The notes: generated by a model from the sequence alone, not told the origin. A stretch of 64,000 nt of DNA from Siphonodentalium dalli (GCA_032622095.1 CP136067.1:175122556-175186555); one strand, 5' to 3'. Counted from the first letter of the stretch, positions 44,323 to 56,846 are shown. Program-made: numbers and translations.

Positions 44323-47300
44323 ATGCCCTTGAAATACCCATGCTCCACTTGCAAAAAATCAGTGCGAAATAACCAAGATTCCTTATGCTGTGAAATGTGT
44401 GATCAATGGATCCATCTATATTGTTCTAAACTTTCAAAAGCAGACTTCATAAAACTTGTTGATGATGAAAAACATGGTTTTGTCACCATTGTATTGCATC
44501 TATACTACCATTTAATCATATAGAAGAAGAGGCACTGTTTCGGTTGGCTTTATTTGATATGAAACACGATTATGTTGATTCAAATCATCAAATGTCACCT
44601 CAACAGATCCCTTACTAATGAACCCATTCACCCTGAATGATGACTTTTGTAAGGAATCCCAACTGGATGACGATGACTATAACTTAGACCCAATAAGTGC
44701 TGAAAACTCCTCCAATTATATCCTTCTTGAAGAATTCAATGATAAACTGAAACAGTTGAATAAAAATATATCATCTTCAATAATTCATTTCAACATACGT
44801 TCTTTAATGAGAAATATAGATAAATTATCTACTTTCATTCATGCTTGTAGACATAGATTTGATATAATAGGCGTTACTGAAACATGAGTCCCCAATTGAT
44901 CTGACAAAAATGGGGAGTTACAGTTTATATAAAAACCATAGGAATGACAGAAAGGGGAGTGGGGTTGGAATATATGCTAACGATAACATTAAAGGCACGG
45001 TTGGCCTTAGTTGTCGAAAATATTCATATTTGTTCCAAACACCGTAAACAGACAAACATTAAAACGCATACAGTTTCGTTCATATATACCATGACCATCG
45101 CGTAAACAGCATGCTATCATAAAGACTTACTATATTTTACATACGCTAGAGCCTGATTCTGTTACAGAAGACAGCACAGTGTCACTGGCTAATCACACAC
45201 AAATGATATAAACGCTCTTGATTAGATCCATATCAGGAATTCAGCAACAAAGAACGCTCTTTATGTTTACCATCATAATATAAACAAACACCAGAAAAGT
45301 AACTTTTTATGCTTTTGTTTACATAACAATGTAAAACAAATGACAATAACATACTGTTTATGCGATATTTCTTATTTGTATACGGTCAAAGTCTGTCTAC
45401 ATTTTGATGTTCTTTCTGTTTGTGGCGGTTTTTGATGGGTGGAAATATTTTCACAGGATACCCACCGCCAAGGCCAACCGTACCTTTAAAGCTCAAGTTC
45501 GAACAGACTTATCTATATTCACGGAAAGCTTTGAAAGCTTATTTATTGAAATCCATGATCATAAAAACAAGAACCAACTAGTAGGTTGTATATATCGATG
45601 CCCCAATTATGATGTCGACACATTTCTTGAATAACTTGAAACAGTACTAACTCAAATACATAAAGAAAAAAAGGAATGCTTCCTGATGGGTGATTTCAAC
45701 ATAAAAATAAATAATGATAATACCAGTGGAAAGAACTTCTTAAACCTATTGAAGTCATTTATGTTTCTGCCAACAATAACAAAACCCACCAGAATTACAG
45801 AATTCAGTGCAACCCTCATTGACAACATATTCTCCAACTCATCTCTCTTCATTTTACGCAGGTATTTTTGTGGAAGACATAACTGATCACTTGCCCATTT
45901 ACCTTCTTGTGGATAATGGAGCCAAAAAAAGTAACCAACAAAGATGTTTTTATTTACCAAAGAGACTATTCAAATATTCAAAGAAAAACATAAAAAAAAT
46001 TCATCAACCATATCTCAGTGGCTGACTGGAGAACAGTACTTTATAACCAGGACTGCAATGAAGCCTATAACATATTTCATGGTAAAATAATGAGCACTTA
46101 TAATCTTAACTTCCCAAAAAAGAGGAAGAAAGTCCAAATATCTAATAATCAAAATCCATGGATAACAACAGGTATACTGAACTCCATCAGAAGAAGGAAT
46201 AAACTTTATAAAATATTCATTAAAGTCAGAACAAAACATATTAATGAGCAATACAAAAAGTATAGAAATAAAGTAAACTCAATTGTTCGAACTTCTAAGC
46301 AGCATTTTTATCATAGTAAGTTCCAACAGTATGAAAGTAACATTAATGCTACATTGAAACTAATCAAAAACATTCTCAACAAAAAATAGAGTAACAGCAC
46401 CACAACAGAGTTCTTATATGATAATAAATACATCAATGATAAGAAGGAAATTGCTGCTAAATTTAATGATTTTTTCACGAATATTGGACCAAACCTTGCT
46501 GCCAAGATAAGATCTTGTGAAAATCCGCCAGACTACCTTAATCAGCCACACCCAACTCATGAATTTGAGATCCTTGATTTATTAAAAAGTATCAATTCTA
46601 AAAAGGCGGCAGGTATTGATGAACTGAAATGTTCTATTCTGAAGACATGTTCCGAATTTATTATTAAATCCATTACATATATCTGTAATCTCTCCATATC
46701 TAATGGCATATTCCCAGACCTCGTGAAGGAAGCTAAAGTTATTCCAATCTACAAATCTAAAGACCCAACAATTTTAAGTAACTACAGTCTACAGGACACA
46801 GGCCAGTATCTGTGCTACCCATTTTCTCAAGCATTCTTGAAAAACTGATGTACACCAGAATGGATAAATTCCTTACAAAATACATTATTCTATATAGTAG
46901 CCAATATGGCTTTAGAAAAAAATCACAACTATTTTTGCTTTAACTGATTTATTAGAAAAAAATAACTCCAGCTTTAGGTAAAAAAGAACACACGATTGGA
47001 GTATTTTTAGATTTATCCAAGGCATTTGACACTATAAACCACAATATAATTATTAATAAACTCGAACACTATGACTGTCGGGGGGTTGCACTGAACTGGT
47101 TCCGCAGCTACCTGTCAAATAGAAAGCAATATGTACAATACGAAGGCAACTTTTCCTGCCAAACAAATATAACCTGTGGCGTGCCACAGGTATCCATACT
47201 TGACCCTCTTCTCTTCTTATATACATGAATGATCTTCCAAATGTGTGCAAAGAATTAAAGGTAATACTATTTGCTGATGATACAAATGCCTTTTACTCAG

Positions 47301-48262
47301 ATAAAGACATTATTGATGCTTATGATGTTGTTAACAAAGAAATGGAGGCAATGAACAAATGGTTTATAGCTAACAAATTATCTTTAAATCTTGATAAAAC
47401 AAACTATATGCTTTTCACAAATACAGATCTTTGTAAGTCGTTAAATTTTCTACCGGAGCTAAAAATTAATGATAAACTGGTCCAAAGGGTTAAAAACACT
47501 AAATTCCTAGGAATTAATATTGAAGAAACTTTGTCATGGGATTTTCATGTGGATACAATTATCAATAAACTATCGAGAAACCTAGGAGTCATGCGTAAGG
47601 TTAGTGAGTTTTTACCAAAGGATACGATGAAATCACTTTATTCGATACTTATTATCCCATATCTCACCCATTGTAATGCTATTTGGAGTGCAACAACAGT
47701 GAAAAATCTTCAAAAACTTGAAAAAATACAACACAAAGCAATTGCAACACTGTTATATGGAAATAAAAATACCCAGGAAATATGCAAGAAACACAATTTA
47801 TTGCTGCTTGAAGACATTGGAAATATGCAACTGCTTAAAATTTTACATGATTTCCGCCACAAAAACTCCATAAATCACTGACTTCCCTATTTACAAGCCT
47901 ACATGATATCCATAATTACAATACACGGTACAAAGCTAATTCAAATCTATTCTGTGTATTTAAAAGAACGAAAAAAGCAAAAATGCCACATCAACCAGAG
48001 CCAGATGCCCGTGGAATGAACTACCAACTGACTGCAAACTCAGAATAGAAATTGATAGCAATTACTCAAAATATCTGAAAGAATATTTAATTAACAAGCA
48101 ACATAAACCAACCTCCCCCACTGAATAGTACTCCTCCCTGTTTACCGACATGTACTCTAATAGTAGTACAAAACAGAGTGCTGTCACCACAGGGCTATTC
48201 AAATTAGGACAAGCTCCTTATTGTTTCTTACTATTATTGTATAATTCCTCCTACTCTGATTA
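44323..48262 (+). pseudogene. LINE-B, unit 2: PHD-like finger, endonuclease, reverse transcriptase
   Basis: The most complete LINE-B. An ATG at 44,323 opens the PHD-like cluster (CSTC, LCCEMCDQW, HLYC), which keeps the TGG (Trp) at 44,475-44,477 but is frameshifted one base earlier by a shorter A run. The endonuclease follows with HFNIRSL, GDFNI (about 45,690) and an intact TDHLPI His (45,888-45,890); it is split by a TTAA element at 44,993-45,485. The RT segment shows LLKSINSKKAAGID, DLSKAFDT, GVPQ, FADDT (about 47,270) and FLGINIEETLSW. The coding end is TAG 48,126-48,128. Several frameshifts and stops make it inactive, and most differ from those in unit 1. Confidence 0.8.
44993..45485. mobile_element. 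TTAA-flanked MITE (piggyBac-like), copy 2, 493 bp, inside LINE-B
   Basis: TTAA at 44,989-44,992 and 45,486-45,489. Inverted ends AGGCACGGTTGGCCTT and AAGGCCAACCGTACCT match with one mismatch. The unit 1 LINE-B has a single TTAA (19,275-19,278). Same family as 31,420-31,904. Confidence 0.85.
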
Positions 48263-49100
48263 GCCACCGTTCATAAGAGAACACACACCGGAGATCGTCC
48301 GTATCCGTGCGATGTGGTGAGAAATCGTTTGCTCAGAACCATCAACTCATGAGTCATAAGATAATCCACACCGGCGATCGACCATATCAGTATGATATCT
48401 GTGAGGAGTTATTCTCCCACAAAGTAACCTAATGATACACAATGAACTCCACGCGAGCGATCACCTAATGAGACATAACAGAAGACACACAGGCGACCGT
48501 CCGTATCAGTGCGATGTGTGTGGGAAATCGTTTACTACTTCAACTCAAGCCACCGTCAATAAGAGAACACACACAGGAGATCGTCCATATCAGTGCGATG
48601 TGTGTGGGAAATCGTTTGCCCAGAGCGATCACCTAATGAGACATAACAGAACACACACAGGCGATCGTCCATATCAGTGCGATATGTGTGATAAATCGTT
48701 CACCTAGAGAAGTAGCCTGATGAGACATAACAGAAGCCACACGACCGTATTAGTGTGATGTGTGTGAGAAATCATTCGTATATGGCAAGAGCCAAATGAG
48801 CCACAATAATCTCCACACAGGCGACCGTCCGTATCAGTGTGATGTGTGTGAGAAATAATTCGTCCTGAGCAGTAGCTTAATGAGACATAGGAAGCTTCAT
48901 ACAACATAGCGTCCGTATCAGTGCGATCTGTGTGAGGTATACAATCATATAGATAATCTGATAACACAGGGATAGCAAGGATATCCACGCAGATGATCGC
49001 CCATATCAATGCGATGTGTGGGAGAAAATGTTTTCCCAAAAGAGTCCCTTGATGGCGATCATACGTGTCAGTCCGATGTGTGTGAGAAATAATCCTCTCA
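48263..49100 (+). pseudogene. C2H2 zinc-finger array ZNF-2, unit 2, decayed
   Basis: Same start context as unit 1 (ATVHKRTH directly after LINE-B). A 1-bp loss in the first finger (GATGTGGTGAG for GATGTGTGTGAG) and others break the frame. Roughly 400 bp covering about five fingers are deleted. The longest remaining frame (48,432-48,707) has about three fingers and ends at the same TAG as unit 1. Remnant fingers continue to about 49,090. Confidence 0.75.
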
Positions 49101-49685
49101 GAGTGTTTTACTTTAACATGTACATAAATGTGAGTTTTACTGCGGTAGGTTTGTTCTATTATGTCTTAAAAGGGGAATCCCCGATTCATGTTGTAGAATG
49201 GTCTAAATTAGTATTACTCGTAACTGATGGGTGTGCTTTTCATCTGTTATCATTTTTTATATACAGCAATGATTTATACAGTAGTCAGTGAAAGATGAAC
49301 ACATGCAGTACACGGTACTTTGTCGTTAAACTATAGCAGAACATGATTCCCGACAGATTTCCCTTTTCTTGGCGCCAAAATACCCCGAAAATATCCCCGA
49401 GGCGGCAGAGTTCAAACAAAAACAAACAAATTGGCGTCTATCGACCCCATAGATCGATAGGTTAATGAAATAAAACGTGCACACGAGACCGATGTCAAAA
49501 TAACAAATATATATAACAATGTCAACAATGATTCAACAAAATATATATATACTATAGTAACTATTTCATTATTATATCAGTAGAATTTGACATTTCTTTG
49601 AAAAATGTCCATGTTGCAGATTATGGTGCATGTATGGGGCTCGTTGTTTTGCATTATTTATTGGAATCTGTGGCCATTATTCAAT
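49101..49685. other. Non-coding end of unit 2
   Basis: Collinear with 28,410-29,144, including the TTGGCGCCAA palindrome at 49,369-49,378. It ends GGCCATTATTCAAT, where LINE-C begins. Confidence 0.55.
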
Positions 49686-51356
49686 AGATTAATTAAGCCG
49701 ATACTGTTATATGGTAGCGAATCATGGGGCGTTGAAATAACCACTAAAAATCACGACCGCCTGCCATGTGAAAAGTTACACTTAAAATATGTAATTAAGT
49801 TAATGTCATGGTCGGACTGTAATCTTCGCCGCAGTGCTGCGTTGGAACAACCGATGGCATCCGTTAAGAAATCAATCTTTAAAACGGCAGAATCACTGGG
49901 GTGGAATATTGCAGACCTCCAAAACACTGGTCCCGTACTGGGTCAATTCAAAAGAAATCTTATTGAAGATTATCTATTATATATTTTGGAAGATCTGTGT
50001 GTCTGTGTGTGTGTGTGTGTGATCGCGATGGACTCGAAAACGACCGAGCCGATTTCGATGAAACTTGGTATGTGGGGGTATTTTCGGCCGGGGGTGGCAT
50101 GGGCCTGTCAATTTTCAGATCCGAGGTCAACTTTTCACGTGCCGCGGTCAAATCTGTTTTTACGCTGTGTTACGGGACTTTCATTTGAGTTCGGTGATTA
50201 CAAATCGATTCGAAACAGCGCGGATAATAAAATGCCAGTCATAATAATGACACTGTGAGAATCTTTCGTGTTTCCTCTTTCCAACGATATATAATGCGTA
50301 TGTATCCGTTTTAGTTATCTGCCTCGATTATCAAGAAGAAATGGTACTATCTTCCATCGGGATAAAAACAATGCGTAACTTCTATGACGTCGTTAGAGTT
50401 CATAACGTTAGATCACGTTAACGCTTAACCGGCCGATGCATTTGACTGTTTCAGACGTCTTGGCGATATCTCGGGCACCGATGGTAATTTATCTTTACGT
50501 TGAAACTTGATAATTAATGAGCGTGTGTATATGAGGCGCGTTTATATACTTGAGTGGAAATCAAATCGGGTTAAAAGGTCAAATCGGGTAAAACCGGATG
50601 GATTTCGACGGGTACTTTTGTCGGGTACTTTTGTTCGGGCAGTGTTTTGGACGGGTCAAATCGTGACCCCACTTGACCTTGGCCTTCAAAATAGACAATT
50701 CAAGGTCAAACCCCGGACGAAGTCGGGTCACCTTCTAGTTATATATATTTTAGACAGAGTCCCACTGACGAATGTTCATAAACGGGAAGTAATAAGTTAC
50801 GAACATACCGACTTTTCAAACTTAAGTACGAAATAGAACCTTATCTTCTTCCCCCAACAGCAATAGAAAATAGAATCGTTTTTACTAGACTACGAATAAG
50901 TAATCATACATTGGCTATTGAAAAGGGACGCCACACACAACCGCCGACGGCAGTGGAACAAAGGTTTTGTATATTTTGTTCCGATAATGCTATTGAAGAC
51001 GAAAAACATTTTCTTTTAGAGTGCAGCGCTTACCGCACACAACGTCTCGAGCTCACAAACCTTATGAAGACACAGTTCTCAGACTTTGAAAGCATGTCAA
51101 AATCTTAACCAACAATGTGTCAAATACATGCACTTCAATTTGTCATATGATCCGAAGATTATTCTCCGCACGTGATGAGCAACTTATCATAAATCCATGA
51201 ACAAATACAGAATAGATGATCCATTGCACATTCAGCTTGACCTTATATTAATATCATTTATTATACTGTTCAATACACAATGTACAATTATATGTTATTA
51301 TGTATATGCATACTGTCCTTATAAGGATGTTTTTGCCAATTAAACTTATCTCTCTC
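49686..51356 (+). mobile_element. LINE-C, 5'-truncated, at the unit 2/3 junction
   Basis: Starts in RT thumb sequence (RLIKPILLYGSESWG, CEKLHLKYVIKL), is interrupted by a Helitron-like element, and continues from about 50,745 (RVPLTNVHKREV...) to a C-terminal knuckle CIFCSDNAIEDEKHFLLEC and stop near 51,106, then a 3' UTR. It sits between ATTCAAT (49,679-49,685) and TTCAAT (51,357-51,362), a 6-7 bp duplication. The unit 1/2 junction carries one copy of this target (29,138-29,144). Confidence 0.8.
49973..50738 (+). mobile_element. Helitron-like non-autonomous element 3, inside LINE-C
   Basis: A|TCTATTATATATTTTGG at 49,972/49,973, CTAG|T at 50,735-50,739, and a hairpin CCCGGACGAAGTCGGG at 50,712-50,727. 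Contains a (TG)n tract, one left and one right portion of the element 2 core repeat (TGACCTTGG...TCAAGGTCA), and about 350 bp of unrelated sequence in the middle (about 50,120-50,570). It splits the LINE-C coding region. Confidence 0.75.
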
Positions 51357-51362
51357 TTCAAT

Positions 51363-52809
51363 CCAATAAATTTATAACTCGTCATCCCTAGGACAAGTTA
51401 TGATTACTAATTCTTAATATGAATCCATATTCCCCCTGGGGCTTTCAACATGGGTCGGTGTCAATCATGTTGAACCTAATATGCCCTAATCTCATGTCAG
51501 CAGATCTCCATTCTCATTGGTCAATCTTAGCAGGCCAGCATGAAGTAACATTCACCGGCATTACCGAACCATTTACAACGGCACCACTATACTCTTCATC
51601 AATGTTTGGGGAGTAAGGGACTTGTTACATGAGCTGGGGCAACTCTGCTAGCCATGACAACTCGGTTTGCCGGATGGCCCGGTCTAATGTGCTTGCTTAC
51701 TGAACAAAAGATGTGATGTTACATGAGACGGGTCAACTCTGCAAACCGAGATGTCTCGTCCCGCCTTGCCAGGACAACTCGTTTAGCCGGGAAAACTTAG
51801 CTCACGTAACAGCGAGTAATTCGGGCTAACCGTGATGAGAGTCCCATGGGCGAACAACCCCTTCAGATAAACTTATATCCAAGCCTATTCATGTGTATCT
51901 TCAAGATTGTTCCACCGTGTCCCGATTTTCTCTGCAAATATTACTCACAAGCAACAATTCTCTTGGACATACTCCGCAATAATCGTCACACCTTGATAAT
52001 ATTTCACTGAATAGTCAAAATTGTCACACTCAATAACTGAAAGTTACCCAATATTCAACCAACTGTGTATGACGCTTCCTCCAGCAGGTTGATAATTAAA
52101 GATGGATTATCTCTTTAAATAACAAATTTTAAATAGTTGCGTGGGTATAAAATAATAAATATGAACTGAAGACCCCTGTCCGGAAAAGCTTCTTTCAATT
52201 AATATTGGGCTGTTCCTATGGCTACGCACCGAAAGTCAAATGTCCCAGCTTGATTGTTTGTATTGTTTTGTTACATAGTTATAAACGATAATGAGTATAA
52301 TTAACGTTTATTTGTGACAAAATTGTACAATAAAATTTCTGGTCTCTGTTAACAGTAACCACTATTGTTCGTTAGCTATACAACTACACATATTTAGACT
52401 AGAAAATATTCGAAATAAAATTAATATTAATCGACACAAGCATTTCTGGACAGGAGTCTTCGATTCAGATATAATATTTTATACCCCGGTAACTATATAA
52501 AACATGTTTACAAAGAGATAATCCACCTTTAACCAGTTGCCAATATTTTGAATATACTTTAATTTGGGATCGGATCATTATATGTGGTTTATTCAGCGAA
52601 ACAATTAACGTTTTCCAACTGTCGCTGAAATCTCATTGTATTCAGGGTCTTGTTCTATGAGACCAGATATTCAGATTGTACATGCGAAATTATTCTTCTT
52701 TACATCCCCTGTAATCTTATTGCTCATGGAAATTAAATTGTTCTTCGTGTAAGAAGAGGATAATGAATAAATGCTAGTTTAGGACCCTATGGTCAACGAT
52801 ACCCGGTAT
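51363..52809. other. Non-coding DNA, start of unit 3
   Basis: Homologous to the starts of units 1 and 2, with a mosaic of the deletions seen in each. ACGATACCCGGTAT at 52,796-52,809 is the left target duplication of LINE-A. Confidence 0.55.
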
Positions 52810-52838
52810 TTTTGTTTTTTTGTTTTTTTGTTTAAACA
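52810..52838 (-). repeat. LINE-A 3' tail of CAAAAAAA units
   Basis: On the plus strand TTTTG followed by repeated TTTTTTTG. The tail abuts the target duplication directly, marking the 3' end of the element. Confidence 0.9.
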
Positions 52839-53262
52839 TATTTTATTTGTTCATAAATTAAATTAGTTTATGACAAAAGGGATTGGAGGACAAGTGCTAA
52901 ATCACTTAGAATACCCTCCTCTCCCTAGTATGATACACTGACAAATTTTATGACACTAAAGACGAACAAAACACAAGGTATATTATATACATACATATAA
53001 TAAAAAATATAAGTAAATAAACAGAATGGCGATTGCGGAGGAGAATTGGAGGGTCGGTTTACAGTGGAGAGATGGGATGAGTGTGAGTATGCTTCATCAA
53101 CCCATCGGTGATCATTCCCTTGCAACAAGTAAAAATACGATAGTACAGGCATATATAAATTATTGAGTGCATAACTGGGATATATTGAACATAGGAAACA
53201 AGGTACAAACTTAGAATATTATATTATAAGTAGATTTGGTGTAGAATGGCATGGTCAAAGTG

Positions 53263-55185
53263 TTAGGTTCTCTCAAAACGGCCGGAATCTCTAATATACG
53301 AGTGTACAGCCTTAAAGATATCACTATTCTCAGTATAAGTTAGTTCAGGTTTCCCATAAAGAAGTATGTCTACAGAGTTAATATTATGTTGCATAAGATT
53401 ATTATTGAGTTTTTGCCGAGATTCGGCATAATGGTTACATTCAAAGAAAAAATGGTTAGCATTTTCATCCCGGAAGCCACACGAGCATGTTGCGGAATCT
53501 GAGATATGATTACGTAATTTATCGGATTGTAGGGCACTACATTTACATCGAAGTTGCGTGTGAATAATATTATAATAACGACTCCCATTTGTGAAATACA
53601 AAGGTGGTTTCAGCCTTGTCCCCGCGTAGTGCATATGTTTCAATTGCTTCACGAATTCATCATGGGCAAGATTGCGAATAGTTAATTTAATGGAGTTCCA
53701 TTCCTTTGTACAGGCAGGGATAAAAGTGGATTTTAACCTTGCAGAGTCACAGCGAATGATAATAAAATCAGAAGCATATTTTGATTCTCGATCGGTCCTG
53801 TCTCTGAAACGTTCGGGCAGGATTGTGCTTAAGTAACGAGGTGCATTATTATTTATTATCTTGTGAAGGGTGGATAACCGTTTAACGGTTCTTCTGTCCT
53901 CTAGACTATCCCAGCCTATCTCAGTCATTAATCTGACATCTGATACAGAACGAGTGCAACCCGTCACGATTCTGGCTGCATCTAACTGAATATCATTAAG
54001 GTTTTTAAGGAGGTAATTCGGAGCTCCAAACCACACTGGGCTTGCATATTCGAGAAGCGGTCTCACGTATGTCAAGTACATTGTTTCTAAAGTTTGTCTG
54101 CTTAGTATGCATTTAAGTTTCCTTATTTGGGACAATCTCGCATTAGCACGTTTACACGTGTTGTCAATACACATATTCCATTTGAGATCACTCTGCAGGT
54201 CAACGCCTAAATGCTTGTGATTTTCGGTGTATTCCAGGACTTCACCATTGAATTTAACCACCGGCCTAGTATTTTCAGGGAAACTTCCAAAAAACATTAG
54301 ATTGGTTTTTGATGGATTGAATTTCACCATCCATTGCCTTGACCAATTGCTCAGCTTAATCATATCATTATTCAGTGAAATTTCAAGTGTGTTTAGGTCA
54401 GAACTACTCTTCATTAGACAGGTGTCATCTGCGTAGAGACACGTTTTGGATTCCATACTATCGGCTATATCGTTAATGTAGAGCAAAAATAGGAGAGGAC
54501 CGATAACGGACCCCTGGGGCACTCCAGATTCTAAACAATCATACTTTGAGATGCAGGCGTTGACCCTAACCCTTTGTTGGCGATCGCTAAGATAACTCTT
54601 AAACCATAAAAGAAGTTTTCCTTTAATCCCATATTTTTCCATTTTGTGTAAAAGTCTGTCATGCCAAACTTTATCGAACGCTTTGGACACATCACAGAAA
54701 ACCGCACAAGTGTTACATCCTTCATCTAGTGCTTCTGCTATACTATGAACTATTTCAATAAGCTGATATTCGGTACTATGTTTAGGAAGGAACCCAGACT
54801 GATAATCATACAACAAGTTATTTTCTTGTAAATGCTGAAGTAATTTATTATGGATAATTTTTTCTAATATTTTACCGGGAACGCTCAGAAGTGAAACTGG
54901 CCTATAATTATTTGGATCTTTTTGGTCACCTTTTTTGAATAGAGGTATAACATCCGCTTTTTTCCATTCATCTGGGAACTGACAAAGGTCTATCGATTTC
55001 TGAAATAATATACTAAGTGGTTTACATACAGTAGCATGTGTTTCTTTAAGCATGCGATTACTAATACCATCTGACCCATAGGCTTTTTTCGTTGGTAGAT
55101 CTTTCAGAATTTGAGAAATTTGTGATTCACTGATCGGTATTTCAGTGATAACTTCATCTGTTCGTGCAACAAAATCGGCAAACAT
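53263..55185 (-). CDS. LINE-A reverse transcriptase ORF, 640 aa
   Basis: Synthesises element cDNA at the nicked target. RT motifs in order: KKADVIPLFKKGD and NNYRPVSLL (about residues 75-105), SGFLPKHST, CDVSKAFDKVWH, SGVPQGSVIGPLLFLLYIND, then the catalytic YADDT box (about residues 265-275), VKFNPSKTNLMFFG and HLGVDLQSDLKW. Near the C-terminus a CCHC-like knuckle, CSCGFRDENANHFFFEC, is typical of jockey/CR1 LINEs. The Met at 55,185 is not the native start: the frame begins after a frameshift near 55,195-55,205 that separates it from the endonuclease. The stop at 53,263-53,265 is followed by the 3' UTR. All palm motifs are intact. Confidence 0.85.
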   Translation of the reverse strand: MFADFVARTDEVITEIPISESQISQILKDLPTKKAYGSDGISNRMLKETHATVCKPLSILFQKSIDLCQFPDEWKKADVIPLFKKGDQKDPNNYRPVSLLSVPGKILEKIIHNKLLQHLQENNLLYDYQSGFLPKHSTEYQLIEIVHSIAEALDEGCNTCAVFCDVSKAFDKVWHDRLLHKMEKYGIKGKLLLWFKSYLSDRQQRVRVNACISKYDCLESGVPQGSVIGPLLFLLYINDIADSMESKTCLYADDTCLMKSSSDLNTLEISLNNDMIKLSNWSRQWMVKFNPSKTNLMFFGSFPENTRPVVKFNGEVLEYTENHKHLGVDLQSDLKWNMCIDNTCKRANARLSQIRKLKCILSRQTLETMYLTYVRPLLEYASPVWFGAPNYLLKNLNDIQLDAARIVTGCTRSVSDVRLMTEIGWDSLEDRRTVKRLSTLHKIINNNAPRYLSTILPERFRDRTDRESKYASDFIIIRCDSARLKSTFIPACTKEWNSIKLTIRNLAHDEFVKQLKHMHYAGTRLKPPLYFTNGSRYYNIIHTQLRCKCSALQSDKLRNHISDSATCSCGFRDENANHFFFECNHYAESRQKLNNNLMQHNINSVDILLYGKPELTYTENSDIFKAVHSYIRDSGRFERT

Positions 55186-56627
55186 TTCGCTTTCATTCCT
55201 AATGAACTATTGGCAACAAAAATACTATTTAAAATTTCAGCTTTATCTTTATCATCGCAGAACATTTTGTTTTTATATGAGAGAGGCGGGATTCCTTGGT
55301 TAGAATTGTTACCCATAAATGTTTTAACAACATGCCAAAACTGTTTTGGGTTATTATTCATAACAAGGGATTCATCCAAGTGAGTCATATACTCATTTTT
55401 TGCGTGTTTCTTGGCATTATTTACTTGATTTCGAGCTTTCTTGTATTTCGACCACGTGAAACTCGTATTACATTTTAGAGCTTTTCTTCTATAGCGATCG
55501 CGTTGGCGGATTAGTCTTCTGACTGTGCTATCAAACCATGGTTTATTATTTCTACGTACCAATATATCTCGGCGTGGTGTGAAAGATTCGGCCATCTCCA
55601 GAAACATGTATCTGAAATGCTCAACAGATTTGTTGATGTTAAAACGGTTTACTTCATTATTAAGACAAGCGGACCAGTTAGTTTCTTTTATTACTCTATT
55701 TAAACCTATAAAGTCGGCAGAAGAATAGTTCCACACTATTCTTTTGTAGGATTGTGTCACACGGGGTGTCGTTTTTAGTTCAACAGACGTGGCATAGTGA
55801 TCAGATACTTCAAGGTCAACAACGGAGGGGTTCATCGCTATTAACGCTTCAGAGATAATAATAGGGTCTAAGAGCGTTTGTGACTTTGACGTTACTCGTG
55901 TTGGTTCTTTGATTACGTTAGACATGCCGACATATTTATTTATTATGGACTGTAGTGGGTTATCGCTTATCAACATATTACAATTCAAGTCACCAACGAC
56001 AACAACTGATGGGTTAATATCTAATGCTTCTCCAATTTTGTCATCAAGTAGTTCCCAGAAGTTATTTAAACATTCCCTATCAGACCTATAGGTAACACAT
56101 AGTAAAAACTTGTCTACAGATCCAACTTCAAACCAAAGGATGTCATCATTAAACTGCAAACCTGACATTTCTCTGTATGGAATTTTATCTGAAAAGTATA
56201 CTATGATTCCACCGCCATACATATTTCGATCTTTACGTACTGGGTGTTGGAAACCTGAGATAAGCAAGTTTTCATTTGGATAATTATCGTCAAGATGAGA
56301 TTCAGTAAAGCATAGAATATCTTAATCATCGATAATATCTGAAATCTTTTGAATTTTGTTTCTTATGCTTCTTACGTTGCAATGAATAATAGAAATTGAA
56401 GTGGTAACCGGGGCGTCTAATTGACCTGGGTTCGGGTGTATATCCCCAGCGAGAGCAAAAAGAGTGAACGCCAGAAATGCTACTATCACATTATGAAAAG
56501 CTAGTAAACGCAAACGAATTGGCTTATGTGTAGTATGTTTATACATGTTACATCGGCATGTTATGTGTATATATATGCCTTGAAATATTCCAATTGTTAG
56601 CCTATATTGAGCCACGCTAACTCCCAT
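55104..56627 (-). pseudogene. LINE-A N-terminal region and AP endonuclease, one nonsense codon
   Basis: Met at 56,627 starts a 101-codon segment with a hydrophobic stretch (about residues 46-60) followed by AGDIHPNPGQ, resembling the 2A ribosome-skipping consensus but ending in Gln rather than Pro. After SIIHCNVRSIRNKI a TAA at 56,322-56,324 interrupts. The same frame goes on with the endonuclease: FTESHL, VVVGDLNCNML, DLEVSDHYATSVEL, then NKPWFDSTVRRLI. GDLN and SDH are the expected active-site motifs. The frame is lost near 55,200 where the RT frame takes over; the last 30 codons to 55,104 are out of register. Confidence 0.85.
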
Positions 56628-56846
56628 GACTAGTTGTACAGAAAGTCAGTAAGGCGCATGATAGGCTAACAGGAAAACATAGATGATGTAGGCTGCTCAA
56701 GAACTTTGACCGACGGGTAGTGAAGCATATATGTTTACATGAATGTTTCAGATAAGATGTGTAAGATTTAGACAAAAAAAAGAGAGAAAATAACATTAAG
56801 TATGTAAAGTTATCCATTTTATAATGGAAATTACGATACCCGGTAT

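Larger units (their letters stand above)
52810..56832 (-). mobile_element. LINE-A, 4,023-bp insertion with 14-bp target duplication
   Basis: Flanked by ACGATACCCGGTAT at 52,796-52,809 and 56,833-56,846; units 1 and 2 have a single copy. On the minus strand it has about 205 bp of 5' leader, a 2A-like N-terminus, an AP endonuclease, a reverse transcriptase with C-terminal knuckle, about 420 bp of 3' UTR and a tail of CAAAAAAA repeats. Only one nonsense codon and one frameshift interrupt the protein. There is no separate ORF1. The domain order and knuckle fit CR1/L2/jockey-like LINEs. It is the youngest-looking LINE here. Confidence 0.9.

Noticed and set aside
56421-56447. A working 2A ribosome-skipping site
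   Set aside because: The motif ends PGQ instead of PGP and lacks the Glu; called only 2A-like.
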